From Veillonellaceae bacterium (GTDB lineage: Bacteria > Bacillota > Negativicutes > Veillonellales > Veillonellaceae): 14,060 nucleotides of DNA. The stretch is from positions 1 through 14,060 of the forward strand of contig CAAFQR010000019.1 of the NCBI GenBank assembly GCA_900765165.1, in the 5' to 3' direction. The translations under genes were made by a program, and so were the position numbers. Positions 1-6,578 of this stretch are shown piece after piece. How positions within the stretch are numbered: position 1 is the first letter of the stretch; each line of letters starts with the position of its first letter. The notes under the pieces were generated by a model. It saw nothing but the letters and a program-made list of their open reading frames with translations. It was not told where the DNA came from and made no database searches.

Positions 1-1128
1 CAAGTGGATTACCAGTACGTGCGTATTGCTTCGTATATCGAATTGGCAGCGAAAGCGCCGTTAGTTGAAAAATTACCGCAATCGACGGTTTATCGTGACC
101 CGGTTGGCGTTGTAGCGTGCATTACGCCGTGGAACTATCCGTTGGGCCAGATTGTGCAGAAGGTTATCCCGGCTGTGCTCATGGGCAACACGGTGGTATT
201 GAAACCGAGTCAGCATACGCCGCTGGCTGCGTATTATTTGACGGAAGCATTCCATCGCGCCGGTTTCCCGAAAGGTGTTGTAAACCTTGTAACGGGTCGT
301 GGCGGCGAAGTTGGTAATGCCTTGACGGATCATCCGTTGGTATCCATGATTTCCTTTACCGGTTCTACGTCCGCTGGTGTTGGTGTATCCCAGCGCGCGT
401 TGGCTACGATGAAACGAATCAGCATGGAATTGGGCGGCAAATCGCCGATGGTTATTTTGCCGGGCACTGATGGCGACTCCTTGGCAGCCGCTGTGACGAC
501 GTGCTTCAACTCTATTTTCTTGAATTCCGGACAGACCTGTACGGCATTGTCCCGCTTGATCGTGCCGAAGGCTGAATTGCCGAAAATCGAAAAAGCATTG
601 CTCGCTGCTGTACCGACGTACACCGTAGGCGACCCGTTGGATCCGGCTTCTAAGCTTGGTCCGATGGCTTCGAAGAACCAGTACGAAACGGTTAAGAAGT
701 ACATCGCTAAAGGCGTTGCAGAAGGCGCTCGCTTGCTTTGTGGCGGCACGCCGGCTGACGACAAGGGCTATTACATTGCGCCCACCATTTTCACTGACGT
801 GAAGAACGACATGGTTATTGCGCAGGAAGAAATCTTTGGCCCTGTATTGTGCGTCATCACTTATGACACTATCGACGAAGCCATTGCTATCGCCAATGAC
901 ACGCCGTACGGCTTGAACGCTGCGGTTTGGGGCGAAAAACAGCAGGCTATCGCTGTAGCGCGCCACGTGAAGAGCGGCAACGTTTACATCAATGACGGTC
1001 CGCGTGACGTAGCGGCTCCGTTTGGTGGCTTCAAGGAAAGCGGCATCGGCCGTGAAGGTGGCTTGGATGGCCTCCTCGAATTTACCGAACCGCAGGCCTT
1101 GTTTGATGCAGGTAAACGCGAAGCGTAA
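1..1128 (+). CDS. NAD(P)-dependent aldehyde dehydrogenase, 3' part (5' end outside window)
   Basis: Aldehyde dehydrogenase superfamily enzyme, oxidising an aldehyde to a carboxylate with NAD(P)+ in the cytoplasm. The frame is open from base 1, and 375 codons are present against about 480 in the family, so roughly 100 N-terminal residues lie upstream. The GTG at base 4 is therefore an internal Val, not a start. Counting from base 1, visible landmarks are PWNYP with the oxyanion Asn45, KPS with cofactor-binding Lys68, the FTGST glycine motif (119-123), MELGGKSP with general-base Glu143, the nucleophile Cys180 in SGQTC, EEIFGPV (276-282) and the C-terminal PFGGFKESGIGRE. All catalytic residues are intact. 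The physiological substrate cannot be read from the sequence. It converges on the LysR gene and ends at a strong terminator, so it is transcribed separately from the dehydratase unit. Confidence 0.95.
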   Translation, partial: QVDYQYVRIASYIELAAKAPLVEKLPQSTVYRDPVGVVACITPWNYPLGQIVQKVIPAVLMGNTVVLKPSQHTPLAAYYLTEAFHRAGFPKGVVNLVTGRGGEVGNALTDHPLVSMISFTGSTSAGVGVSQRALATMKRISMELGGKSPMVILPGTDGDSLAAAVTTCFNSIFLNSGQTCTALSRLIVPKAELPKIEKALLAAVPTYTVGDPLDPASKLGPMASKNQYETVKKYIAKGVAEGARLLCGGTPADDKGYYIAPTIFTDVKNDMVIAQEEIFGPVLCVITYDTIDEAIAIANDTPYGLNAAVWGEKQQAIAVARHVKSGNVYINDGPRDVAAPFGGFKESGIGREGGLDGLLEFTEPQALFDAGKREA

Positions 1129-1142
1129 TTTTATATAAAATT

Positions 1143-1174
1143 AGAGGTGCTCCCTTGAGTGGGGCACCTCTTTT
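1143..1174 (+). terminator. Intrinsic terminator after the aldehyde dehydrogenase gene
   Basis: An 11-bp stem (1143-1153 with 1161-1171, core AGAGGTGC/GCACCTCT, one G-T wobble) with a 7-nt loop is followed by TTTT. It lies 14 nt after the stop codon. The opposite side carries a weaker A-rich stretch (1137-1140), so the hairpin may also stop the convergent lysR transcript. Confidence 0.85.
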
Positions 1175-1179
1175 GCTGT

Positions 1180-2040
1180 TTACGAGAAAAATTGTATCAG
1201 CGTTAGCAGGCTATTATTCAGATGTTCTTCGTTGCGCCATGCTAAGTTAATGGTAATCGGTAACGGTGGTTCCGGGAGAATCCCGTGAAGTCCATCTTCA
1301 GAGCCGACGGATTTTTCGGTGAAGAACGCGGCCGCTTGGCTTTGGTAGACTGTTTGCTTGAGTGTGTGAATTTGGTTGCTCTGCAGCAGTACCGGCGGTT
1401 CCGGTGCGTCAGGTCCGAGGATTTGACGCACTTGTTGTTTCACGTAGGAATGGTCCTGGTAGTGCACCATGGTCAGCGATTGTAGGTCGGTAAGGTTTAT
1501 GTGTGACGCGCCATACAAGGGATGCTGTGGCCCTACATATAAGCGGTACTGTGTAGTGAGAACCGGATGGGTGTTGAGCTCCGGTGACGGCTGGTCCCTC
1601 TGGATTAAGAACGCCGCATCCAGCTCATGACGGAGCAGTTTTTCTTCTAGCGTGTGCACACCGGCTTCCACTGTCTCAATCTCAATGTCAGGGTGAGTCT
1701 TGTGAAAATCTTCATACAGCAAGGGAAATAAAAAGCGACTCATCATTGGTGCCACGCCGATGGTGAGTTTTGGCATTTTATGGGCTAATTCGGTCATTTT
1801 CTTCTTGATGGCATCCAGTTGCGTTAAGAGTGGCGCAATGTCTTTGTAAAATAATCGTCCTTCTTCGGTAATGGTGATGTGCTTATTGATGCGGTGAAAC
1901 AGGCTAAGTCCCAGCTCATCTTCTAGCTTTTTGATGGCGATGGACAAGGATGGTTGCGCAATATGCAAATAATCGGCAGCACGGCTGATGGATTGGTATT
2001 CTACGATGGTACAAAAATAGACGAGCTGTTGAAGGGTCAT
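1180..2040 (-). CDS. LysR-type transcriptional regulator
   Basis: A 286-residue LysR-family regulator. The N-terminal winged helix-turn-helix covers about residues 1-60: LQQLVYF, then SISRAADYLHIAQPSLSIAI with the recognition helix, then LEDELGLSLFHR. It is followed by the linker helix (about 61-88) and the periplasmic-binding-protein-like effector domain (about 91-286). Length is at the short end for the family but nothing essential looks missing. The ATG at 2040 has AGGAGG 8 nt upstream (2049-2054 read on the minus strand). It is divergent from the LeuC-like gene across a 153-bp spacer containing a perfect LysR-type dyad. By the usual rule for this family it should regulate both itself and the divergent operon in response to an intermediate of that pathway. 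The effector is unknown. Confidence 0.93.
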   Translation of the reverse strand: MTLQQLVYFCTIVEYQSISRAADYLHIAQPSLSIAIKKLEDELGLSLFHRINKHITITEEGRLFYKDIAPLLTQLDAIKKKMTELAHKMPKLTIGVAPMMSRFLFPLLYEDFHKTHPDIEIETVEAGVHTLEEKLLRHELDAAFLIQRDQPSPELNTHPVLTTQYRLYVGPQHPLYGASHINLTDLQSLTMVHYQDHSYVKQQVRQILGPDAPEPPVLLQSNQIHTLKQTVYQSQAAAFFTEKSVGSEDGLHGILPEPPLPITINLAWRNEEHLNNSLLTLIQFFS

Positions 2041-2075
2041 AACCTTCGCCTCCTAAGCAAAATTCTAGACAATGG

Positions 2076-2090
2076 ATAGTTTAAAACTAT
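2076..2090. promoter_or_regulatory. Candidate LysR-type operator (T-N11-A dyad)
   Basis: Perfect inverted repeat ATAGTTT-a-AAACTAT, containing the T-N11-A pattern (T2077, A2089) typical of LysR recognition sites. Its centre (2083) is about 64 bp upstream of the predicted plus-strand transcription start, the classic position of the LysR recognition site. A second, weaker inverted pair, CATTG (2096-2100) and CAATG (2116-2120), lies between it and the -10 box and could be the activation site. Confidence 0.7.
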
Positions 2091-2118
2091 ATTAACATTG
2101 AATAGATATATTTTACAA
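2089..2118 (-). promoter_or_regulatory. Candidate lysR promoter overlapping the divergent one
   Basis: On the minus strand, TTGTAA (2113-2118), an 18-bp spacer, then TAATAT (2089-2094). The -35 shares bases with the opposing -35 and the predicted start falls at the operator dyad, which would allow autorepression. The match is moderate only. Confidence 0.4.
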
Positions 2119-2140
2119 TGCAAAGTGTGCTTCCTATAAT
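2112..2140 (+). promoter_or_regulatory. Sigma-70 type promoter of the dehydratase/hydrolase operon
   Basis: TTTACA (2112-2117), a 17-bp spacer, then a perfect TATAAT (2135-2140). The predicted start of transcription is near 2147, giving a leader of about 47 nt with AGGAGG at 2181-2186. Confidence 0.75.
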
Positions 2141-2193
2141 GAAATCAACGAACATCGGTAGTCGCAACAGTTCACAACAGAGGAGGAGCAACT

Positions 2194-3453
2194 ATGCATG
2201 CTATTGAAAAGTTATTGGCGGTAAAAGCCGGTAAGAAAGAGGTTCACACCGGTGAAATCATTAACTGTACCGTAGATAAAGCCGGTATCAATGATTTGTA
2301 TTTACAGACGGTTCGGTCATTTTACGAAATGGGTGGTAAGAAGGTCGCCAATCCGGATTCGATCTTTATGTTCATGGACCATTATGCGCCGGCTTCGTCC
2401 ATTAAGCAGGCGGACAACCAGAAGCAGTTCCGTGCATTCTGCAGGGAACAGGGTATTTCTCATTTGATGGATATCGATCAAGGCGTGTGCCATCAGGTCA
2501 TGGCTGACACCGGTAATTCCCATCCTGGTGAAATCATCGTTATTACCGACTCGCACACGACCACGCATGGTGCTTTCGGCGCCTTCGGTACCGGCGTTGG
2601 TGCTACTGATTTGGCAATCATTTTAGCAACGGGCAAGTTGTGGTTCCGCGTTCCTGAAATTATCCGCTTCACGTTCACCGGCACTCGTCAGCCTGGCGTG
2701 TATGCGAAGGATATTATTTTACATACCATTGGCAAATACGGTGCTGACTTTGCGGTTTACAAGGCCGTTGAATTTGCCGGCCCAGTTATTGAAGGCTTGT
2801 CCGTGTCGGAACGCATGGCGCTTTGCAATATGACTACCGAAATGGGAGCCAAAGCTGCATATATTCAGCCGGATGACGTGACGAAGGCGTTCTTAGATGA
2901 ACACGTGACGGAGCCCTATGAAATCTACACCACCGATGAAGATTTCCAGTATGCTGCCGACCTTACTGTTGACGTAACAGACATTGCGCCGCAGGTTGCG
3001 GCCCCGTCCAGCGTCGATAATGTATTTGATTTAAAAGATTTTGAAGGCCATGAAATTAACCAAGCGTACATTGGCTCTTGCACGGGTGGCCGCGTAGAAG
3101 ATTTGAAGGTAGCGGCTGAAATTGTGAAAGGTCATCACATTCCGCCGTATGTGCGTCTAGTTGTGGTACCAGCGTCTAAACAGGTATTGTTAGATGCCAT
3201 TGCAAAGGGCTATATGGCTACGTTAATCGAAGCGGGTGCTACCTTTGTAACCCCGGGCTGCGCTGCTTGCTTAGGCACGCATGAAGGCATGCTGGCATCC
3301 GGTGAATTCTGCATCACTACTACGAACCGTAACTTCCCGGGCCGCATGGGTCATCGGGATGGAAAAATTTTCTTGGCTTCGCCGGCGACGGTAGCTGCAT
3401 CGGCGATTAATGGTAAAATTACGAACCCTTTGCCGTATTTACAGGCACGTTAA
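2194..3453 (+). CDS. Aconitase-family dehydratase/isomerase, large subunit (LeuC/HacA-like)
   Basis: A 419-residue large subunit of the two-subunit 3-isopropylmalate dehydratase/homoaconitase family, which dehydrates and rehydrates a hydroxy-acid using a [4Fe-4S] cluster. Visible features: MDHYAP (61-66), GVCHQV (97-102), TDSHTTTHGAFGAFGTGVGATD-type motif (118-139, kept only in outline), cluster Cys296 in GSCTGGR, Cys356 and Cys359 in PGCAAC, and NRNFPGRMG (378-386). Length fits the compact (archaeal-type) LeuC subgroup. The active-site motif is CTGGR instead of the usual CTNGR, and TDSH replaces GDSH. There is no leuA or leuB nearby, so leucine synthesis is not the obvious role; a hydroxy-acid such as a methylated or homologous malate is possible. 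AGGAGG lies 7 nt before ATG. It is followed 19 nt later by its small subunit. Confidence 0.9.
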   Translation: MHAIEKLLAVKAGKKEVHTGEIINCTVDKAGINDLYLQTVRSFYEMGGKKVANPDSIFMFMDHYAPASSIKQADNQKQFRAFCREQGISHLMDIDQGVCHQVMADTGNSHPGEIIVITDSHTTTHGAFGAFGTGVGATDLAIILATGKLWFRVPEIIRFTFTGTRQPGVYAKDIILHTIGKYGADFAVYKAVEFAGPVIEGLSVSERMALCNMTTEMGAKAAYIQPDDVTKAFLDEHVTEPYEIYTTDEDFQYAADLTVDVTDIAPQVAAPSSVDNVFDLKDFEGHEINQAYIGSCTGGRVEDLKVAAEIVKGHHIPPYVRLVVVPASKQVLLDAIAKGYMATLIEAGATFVTPGCAACLGTHEGMLASGEFCITTTNRNFPGRMGHRDGKIFLASPATVAASAINGKITNPLPYLQAR

Positions 3454-3472
3454 TTGAGGGAGGAGAATACAT

Positions 3473-3973
3473 ATGAATACGATTAAAGGTACAGCCTTTG
3501 TTTTCCCCGATAATGTAGATACGGACCAAATTTATCCGGGCCGTTTCGTGGAACTGACAGAAGTTGCCGACGTGGCTAAACACGCCATGGCCGGTATTGA
3601 TGAAACCTTTGTAGACCGCTTTAATCCGGGCGATATCATCATTGGCGGTAAAAACTTTGGTTGCGGTTCCAGCCGCGAACACGCCGTTATTACTTTAAAA
3701 GGCGTTGGCGTTGGTGCTATCTTAGCTGAATCCTTTGCGCGCATCTTCTTCCGTAATGGCATTAACCTTGGTGTTCCTTTGCTTACCTGCCCAGGAATTT
3801 CCAATCTAGACCTAGCCGGCAAGACCGTTGAAGTGGATATGAAGACCGGTGACGTTAAAGCTGATGGTGTTGTAGTCGCTCACGCAGAACCGCTGTCAGA
3901 CTATGTGGCATCGATTTTGCAAGCTGGTGGGATTAAGCCGCTGATCAAAAAGCAGTTAGCGCAGCAGGGATAA
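3473..3973 (+). CDS. Aconitase-family dehydratase/isomerase, small subunit (LeuD-like)
   Basis: A 166-residue swivel-domain subunit partnering the preceding large subunit. The substrate-binding motif GKNFGCGSSREHA (59-71) is intact. The loop after DTDQI, which in the family discriminates isopropylmalate from homoaconitate (commonly a YLRT or YLVY type sequence), reads YPGRFVEL (21-28) here. The predicted substrate is therefore neither of the classical two with any certainty. GGGAGGAG lies just upstream of the ATG, 19 nt after the large-subunit stop, so the two are translated as a pair. Length is normal for the short LeuD subgroup. No terminator is visible before the hydrolase gene downstream. 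Confidence 0.9.
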   Translation: MNTIKGTAFVFPDNVDTDQIYPGRFVELTEVADVAKHAMAGIDETFVDRFNPGDIIIGGKNFGCGSSREHAVITLKGVGVGAILAESFARIFFRNGINLGVPLLTCPGISNLDLAGKTVEVDMKTGDVKADGVVVAHAEPLSDYVASILQAGGIKPLIKKQLAQQG

Positions 3974-4067
3974 TGCTGTTTATGTAGAAGTAACCAATAG
4001 AGGGATGTTGGCACGATTACTGAGTGCGTTGTATTGGGTAAGGTAGCTTTTGAAGCAGGAGGCAGTG

Positions 4068-4988
4068 ATGGATATTTCTGAACGGTATTTTCCGGGATTT
4101 AAGCATCTGCAGGTGGAAGTCGAACCGGGTATTACGATTAATACATTTGTAGGTGGTGAGGGTAAGGAAGCCGTATTGTTATTGCATGGTCATCCGGAAA
4201 CGCATTTGATTTGGCGGTTTATAGCACCGGAGCTGGCTAAGAAATACACGGTGGTTATGACGGATTTGCGCGGCTATGGAGACAGTAGCAAGCCTGTTGG
4301 CAACGAGGACCATAGCAATTATTCGAATCGTGTTATGGCGGCCGACCAGGTCAAAGTTATGAAGTCGTTAGGCTTTACTAAGTTTCATGGCGTGGCTCAT
4401 GACCGCGGTGCGCGCGTTATGCATCGGTTAGTGATGGACTGGCCTGATGAAATCATCAGTTGCACCATGATGGATATTGTGCCCACATTGGATATGTATG
4501 AAGAAACCAATCGAGAGTTTGCGACGAAGTACTGGCATTGGTTCTTTTATATTCAAGGCGGTGGCTTCCCGGAAGCCGCTTTAAGTGCCGATCCAGACCG
4601 ATTTATTCATTATAACTTACAGCTTAAAATTGGACCGACGGCACGGAAGCAATTTAGTGAAGATGTTTTGGCGGATTACACGCGTTGCTTTAGTGACCCC
4701 GCTACAGTTCATGGCATTTGTGAAGATTACCGCGCCTCGGCAGGTATTGATATGGAACATGACCGAATTGACCGGGAACAAGGTAAGAAGATTCAAGCAC
4801 CGACACTGCTATTATGGGGTGAAAATGGCGTTGTTGGTCGCTTATGGGATGTATCGGCAAAATGGCGTGATTTGATTGTTGATATGGAAGGACATGGCAT
4901 TTCGGATTGTGGTCACTTTGTGCCGGAAGAACAGCCGGGGCAGGTGTTGGAATATTTACTTCCGTTTTTAGAAAAATATGGCGCATAG
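4068..4988 (+). CDS. Alpha/beta hydrolase, fluoroacetate/haloacetate dehalogenase-like
   Basis: A 306-residue alpha/beta hydrolase with cap domain. The start is the ATG at 4068, 5 nt after AGGAGG (4057-4062); an upstream in-frame TTG at 4050 would precede that site and is rejected. Residues match those described for fluoroacetate dehalogenase RPA1163 at nearly the same numbering: HGHPET (40-45), nucleophile Asp112 with Arg113 and Arg116 (HDRGAR), Asp136, the halide-pocket pair His157-Trp158, Tyr221, and catalytic His283 in GHFVPEE. That supports hydrolysis of a halo-acid to a hydroxy-acid through an aspartyl ester. Related family members include haloacetate dehalogenases and epoxide hydrolases, so the true substrate is not proven. 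It lies 94 nt after the LeuD-like gene with no terminator between, so co-transcription is likely. Confidence 0.85.
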   Translation: MDISERYFPGFKHLQVEVEPGITINTFVGGEGKEAVLLLHGHPETHLIWRFIAPELAKKYTVVMTDLRGYGDSSKPVGNEDHSNYSNRVMAADQVKVMKSLGFTKFHGVAHDRGARVMHRLVMDWPDEIISCTMMDIVPTLDMYEETNREFATKYWHWFFYIQGGGFPEAALSADPDRFIHYNLQLKIGPTARKQFSEDVLADYTRCFSDPATVHGICEDYRASAGIDMEHDRIDREQGKKIQAPTLLLWGENGVVGRLWDVSAKWRDLIVDMEGHGISDCGHFVPEEQPGQVLEYLLPFLEKYGA

Positions 4989-5019
4989 CTTTTCATTTCA
5001 CAGAGAACGCAATACATAA

Positions 5020-5047
5020 TATGCCAATTTTATAACGAACTGGCATA
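5020..5047 (+). terminator. Weak hairpin after the hydrolase gene, possible terminator
   Basis: Perfect TATGCCA/TGGCATA arms (5020-5026, 5041-5047) around a 14-nt AT-rich loop, followed by a short T-rich stretch (ctattttct). The stem is short and low in GC, so it may be a weak terminator or a protein-binding dyad. The rest of 4989-5240 is AT-rich and holds the promoter of the next gene. Confidence 0.35.
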
Positions 5048-5101
5048 CTATTTTCTAACGTTGCGGATATTGCATTTAACCTAGTATTTTCCTTATTTTA
5101 C

Positions 5102-5130
5102 TTGTATGAAACGTGTTTTTTAGATAGAAT
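5102..5130 (+). promoter_or_regulatory. Promoter candidate for the unknown gene at 5241
   Basis: TTGTAT (5102-5107), 17-bp spacer, TAGAAT (5125-5130). A second, poorer pair is TTGATT (5146-5151) with TAGATG (5168-5173). The leader would be about 100 nt, ending in AAGGAAG (5228-5234). Confidence 0.5.
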
Positions 5131-5240
5131 GTAGTAAGAAATGCATTGATTGTATTACGAATTTGCATAGATGTAGAGATTTCACATTCATATAGGTAAT
5201 AGAGGAACGGCCTTAGGGGACCGCAGAAAGGAAGTGTAAT

Positions 5241-6218
5241 ATGCGTGAATTCAGATGTGAATCGGAAGTAATCCGCAAGGGATATATGTTGCTAGCCGGT
5301 CAGGTCAGCAAGTCGATTGAGTTGGGCACATTGGATGTTTACGAACCGTTACAGTTAGTAGTGATTGATGATGTGGTGGTGCACTGGTACGCCGGTGACC
5401 CCTTTAAAGGAAAATTTAGAACGCCGCCGCACGATGAGCTGTTACGGGCGTTATTGGAAACGCGTTACAATTACGAAAAACAGTTTTTTGAAGAACATAG
5501 CACGAACACGTTGTTGGAATTGGCGGTAAAACGCCAGGGCCGCCGTGAGGTGCCGGTGGTACGCCGCGTGTTTACGGACCGTGAAGCCGCTACGTTGTGG
5601 GAAGTAGGCCTTACGGCAGTCATCCGCGCTTGTAATCCGGGACCCATTGCAGAACATTTTACGGAAGACGAATTCCGCGAAAGTGCCGGTACGTACTTAA
5701 TCAGCGAAGACGCTATGAATCGCTTGTTTGGCGAACGGGCTGCGCTTCGTGACGACATGGGTATTGTGTTTATGAAAATTGGTTCCGAAGAAGCAATGTT
5801 GGTGCGTTCTCGCTTGTTGTCTAAGTATTCCGACAATGGTGACACGAACGCCGTAGCCGCTGTACGTCGTCGTACCGATGCGGCTGTGCAGACTGCTATC
5901 GAATCCATTGGGGCCGGCCGTCCGGAAGGCGCTGTGTCGGCCATTGCGGAGCTGGCCGTAGAAGCGGGCATTGTGTCTAAGGTTGTGCCTGCAGCGACGG
6001 ATTTCGTACATCACAACCGCGTTGTCTGGGACTATCTTCGCTTCTTAATCGATAGCGACGAAGCGGAAGTATGGCGTCCGGAAGGCGAATTAGCCGTAAA
6101 AGCGGAACCGGCTCCTATCGATCCTGATACGTTACAGGGTGACATGAGCTATGACGAATTGATGGATAAGGTATTGGACACGGACTTGTCCACGCTGACG
6201 AGCAAAACCGATAAGTAG
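5241..6218 (+). CDS. Conserved-looking protein of unknown function, 325 aa
   Basis: I do not recognise this protein. It is 325 residues, with no signal peptide or membrane segment visible, so it is probably cytoplasmic. The N-terminal part (about 1-60) is beta-rich in appearance (LQLVVIDDVVVHWYAG). The middle (65-275) looks largely helical with many charged residues, including an Arg-rich stretch RRREV/RRRTD (100-103, 209-211). The C-terminal 45 residues are acidic and low in complexity, ending in a short DELMDKVLDTDL helix. Codon use matches its neighbours and a plausible ribosome site AAGGAAG precedes the ATG. It has its own promoter-like sequence upstream and hairpins downstream, so it is probably a single-gene transcript, separate from both the hydrolase and the galactose locus. 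It could be a lineage-specific protein of this bacterial group. Confidence 0.85.
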   Translation: MREFRCESEVIRKGYMLLAGQVSKSIELGTLDVYEPLQLVVIDDVVVHWYAGDPFKGKFRTPPHDELLRALLETRYNYEKQFFEEHSTNTLLELAVKRQGRREVPVVRRVFTDREAATLWEVGLTAVIRACNPGPIAEHFTEDEFRESAGTYLISEDAMNRLFGERAALRDDMGIVFMKIGSEEAMLVRSRLLSKYSDNGDTNAVAAVRRRTDAAVQTAIESIGAGRPEGAVSAIAELAVEAGIVSKVVPAATDFVHHNRVVWDYLRFLIDSDEAEVWRPEGELAVKAEPAPIDPDTLQGDMSYDELMDKVLDTDLSTLTSKTDK

Positions 6219-6234
6219 GTAATCATCGGTTTTG
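6203..6234 (+). terminator. Hairpin spanning the stop codon of the unknown gene
   Basis: CAAAACCGAT (6203-6212) and ATCGGTTTTG (6225-6234) form a perfect 10-bp stem with a 12-nt loop that contains the TAG stop. The outer part of the stem is an A-tract pairing with a T-tract, as in some terminators, but no further T-run follows. It may attenuate transcription or protect the 3' end. Confidence 0.4.
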
Positions 6235-6343
6235 GCCGTAGTAGTACGCATTTCTAGGAATGGTTTCTTAATTGCTACCATAAAGATTAGGTATGCGTCT
6301 ATGTTATGTGTATCGCTAGTACGGACAAAAACGAGTCCTATCT

Positions 6344-6372
6344 TTGAAAAATATAAAGCAAAATTTGATAAT
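6344..6372 (+). promoter_or_regulatory. Promoter-like sequence directly upstream of a terminator
   Basis: TTGAAA (6344-6349), 17-bp spacer, GATAAT (6367-6372); both boxes match 5 of 6 consensus bases. The predicted start (about 6379) is only a few bases before the hairpin at 6382, so any transcript would be about 50 nt of hairpin alone. The region is AT-rich, so chance is possible. The 6219-6578 interval as a whole holds two hairpins, this box pair and the galT leader, and no convincing gene. Confidence 0.4.
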
Positions 6373-6381
6373 TTGGTAAAT

Positions 6382-6430
6382 AAAGCCTATGAGCAAACGT
6401 TACAAAAGCGTGTGTTCATAGGCTTTTTTC
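6382..6430 (+). terminator. Strong intrinsic terminator between the unknown gene and galT
   Basis: AAAGCCTATGA (6382-6392) pairs perfectly with TCATAGGCTTT (6416-6426). The helix continues inward with CAxACG/CGTxTG and one mismatch, and a run of six T (6424-6429) follows. It separates the unknown gene from the galactose operon. Confidence 0.85.
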
Positions 6431-6469
6431 TATTCTCGGGTTAGTTATGTTAAATTCGCAAGGCTGAGT

Positions 6470-6475
6470 TATAAT
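6470..6475 (+). promoter_or_regulatory. Candidate -10 box of the galactose operon
   Basis: A perfect TATAAT lies about 100 bp before galT, but no good -35 box is present at 16-18 bp (the best is ATGTTA at 6447-6452). The promoter may depend on an activator or may lie elsewhere in this AT-rich leader, for example around TTGTAA at 6515-6520. Confidence 0.35.
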
Positions 6476-6505
6476 TTTATGTTGAAATTTTAGATAATTT
6501 ATGAA

Positions 6506-6528
6506 AAAATATGTTTGTAAGATATTTT
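6506..6528. promoter_or_regulatory. Candidate operator dyad upstream of galT
   Basis: AAAATAT-N9-ATATTTT is a perfect inverted repeat of operator size, between the candidate -10 box and the galT ribosome site. Repeats of TTTAGTA (6538-6544, 6554-6560) lie next to it. It is a possible site for the ROK-family regulator encoded in the same operon, but the sequence is AT-rich and no known operator is matched. Confidence 0.3.
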
Positions 6529-6578
6529 GTTAAGTAGTTTAGTAATCGAAATTTTTAGTACACTGAGGAGTCGAGAAA

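Noticed and set aside
73..966. Long minus-strand open frame opposite the aldehyde dehydrogenase
   Set aside because: The plus strand encodes an enzyme with all catalytic motifs; the opposite frame is basic, low in motif content and has no ribosome site, as expected for an antisense shadow.
4008..4037. Possible promoter TTGGCA / TATTGG before the hydrolase
   Set aside because: The -10 box is poor and the spacing is 18 bp; read-through from the dehydratase genes is simpler.
4050..4067. Upstream TTG start for the dehalogenase-like hydrolase
   Set aside because: The AGGAGG lies inside this six-codon extension and is well spaced for the ATG at 4068.
6232..6444. 70-codon open frame starting at TTG after the unknown gene
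   Set aside because: No ribosome site, a TTG start inside a hairpin, and a 3' half that is simply the terminator stem and T-run read as codons.
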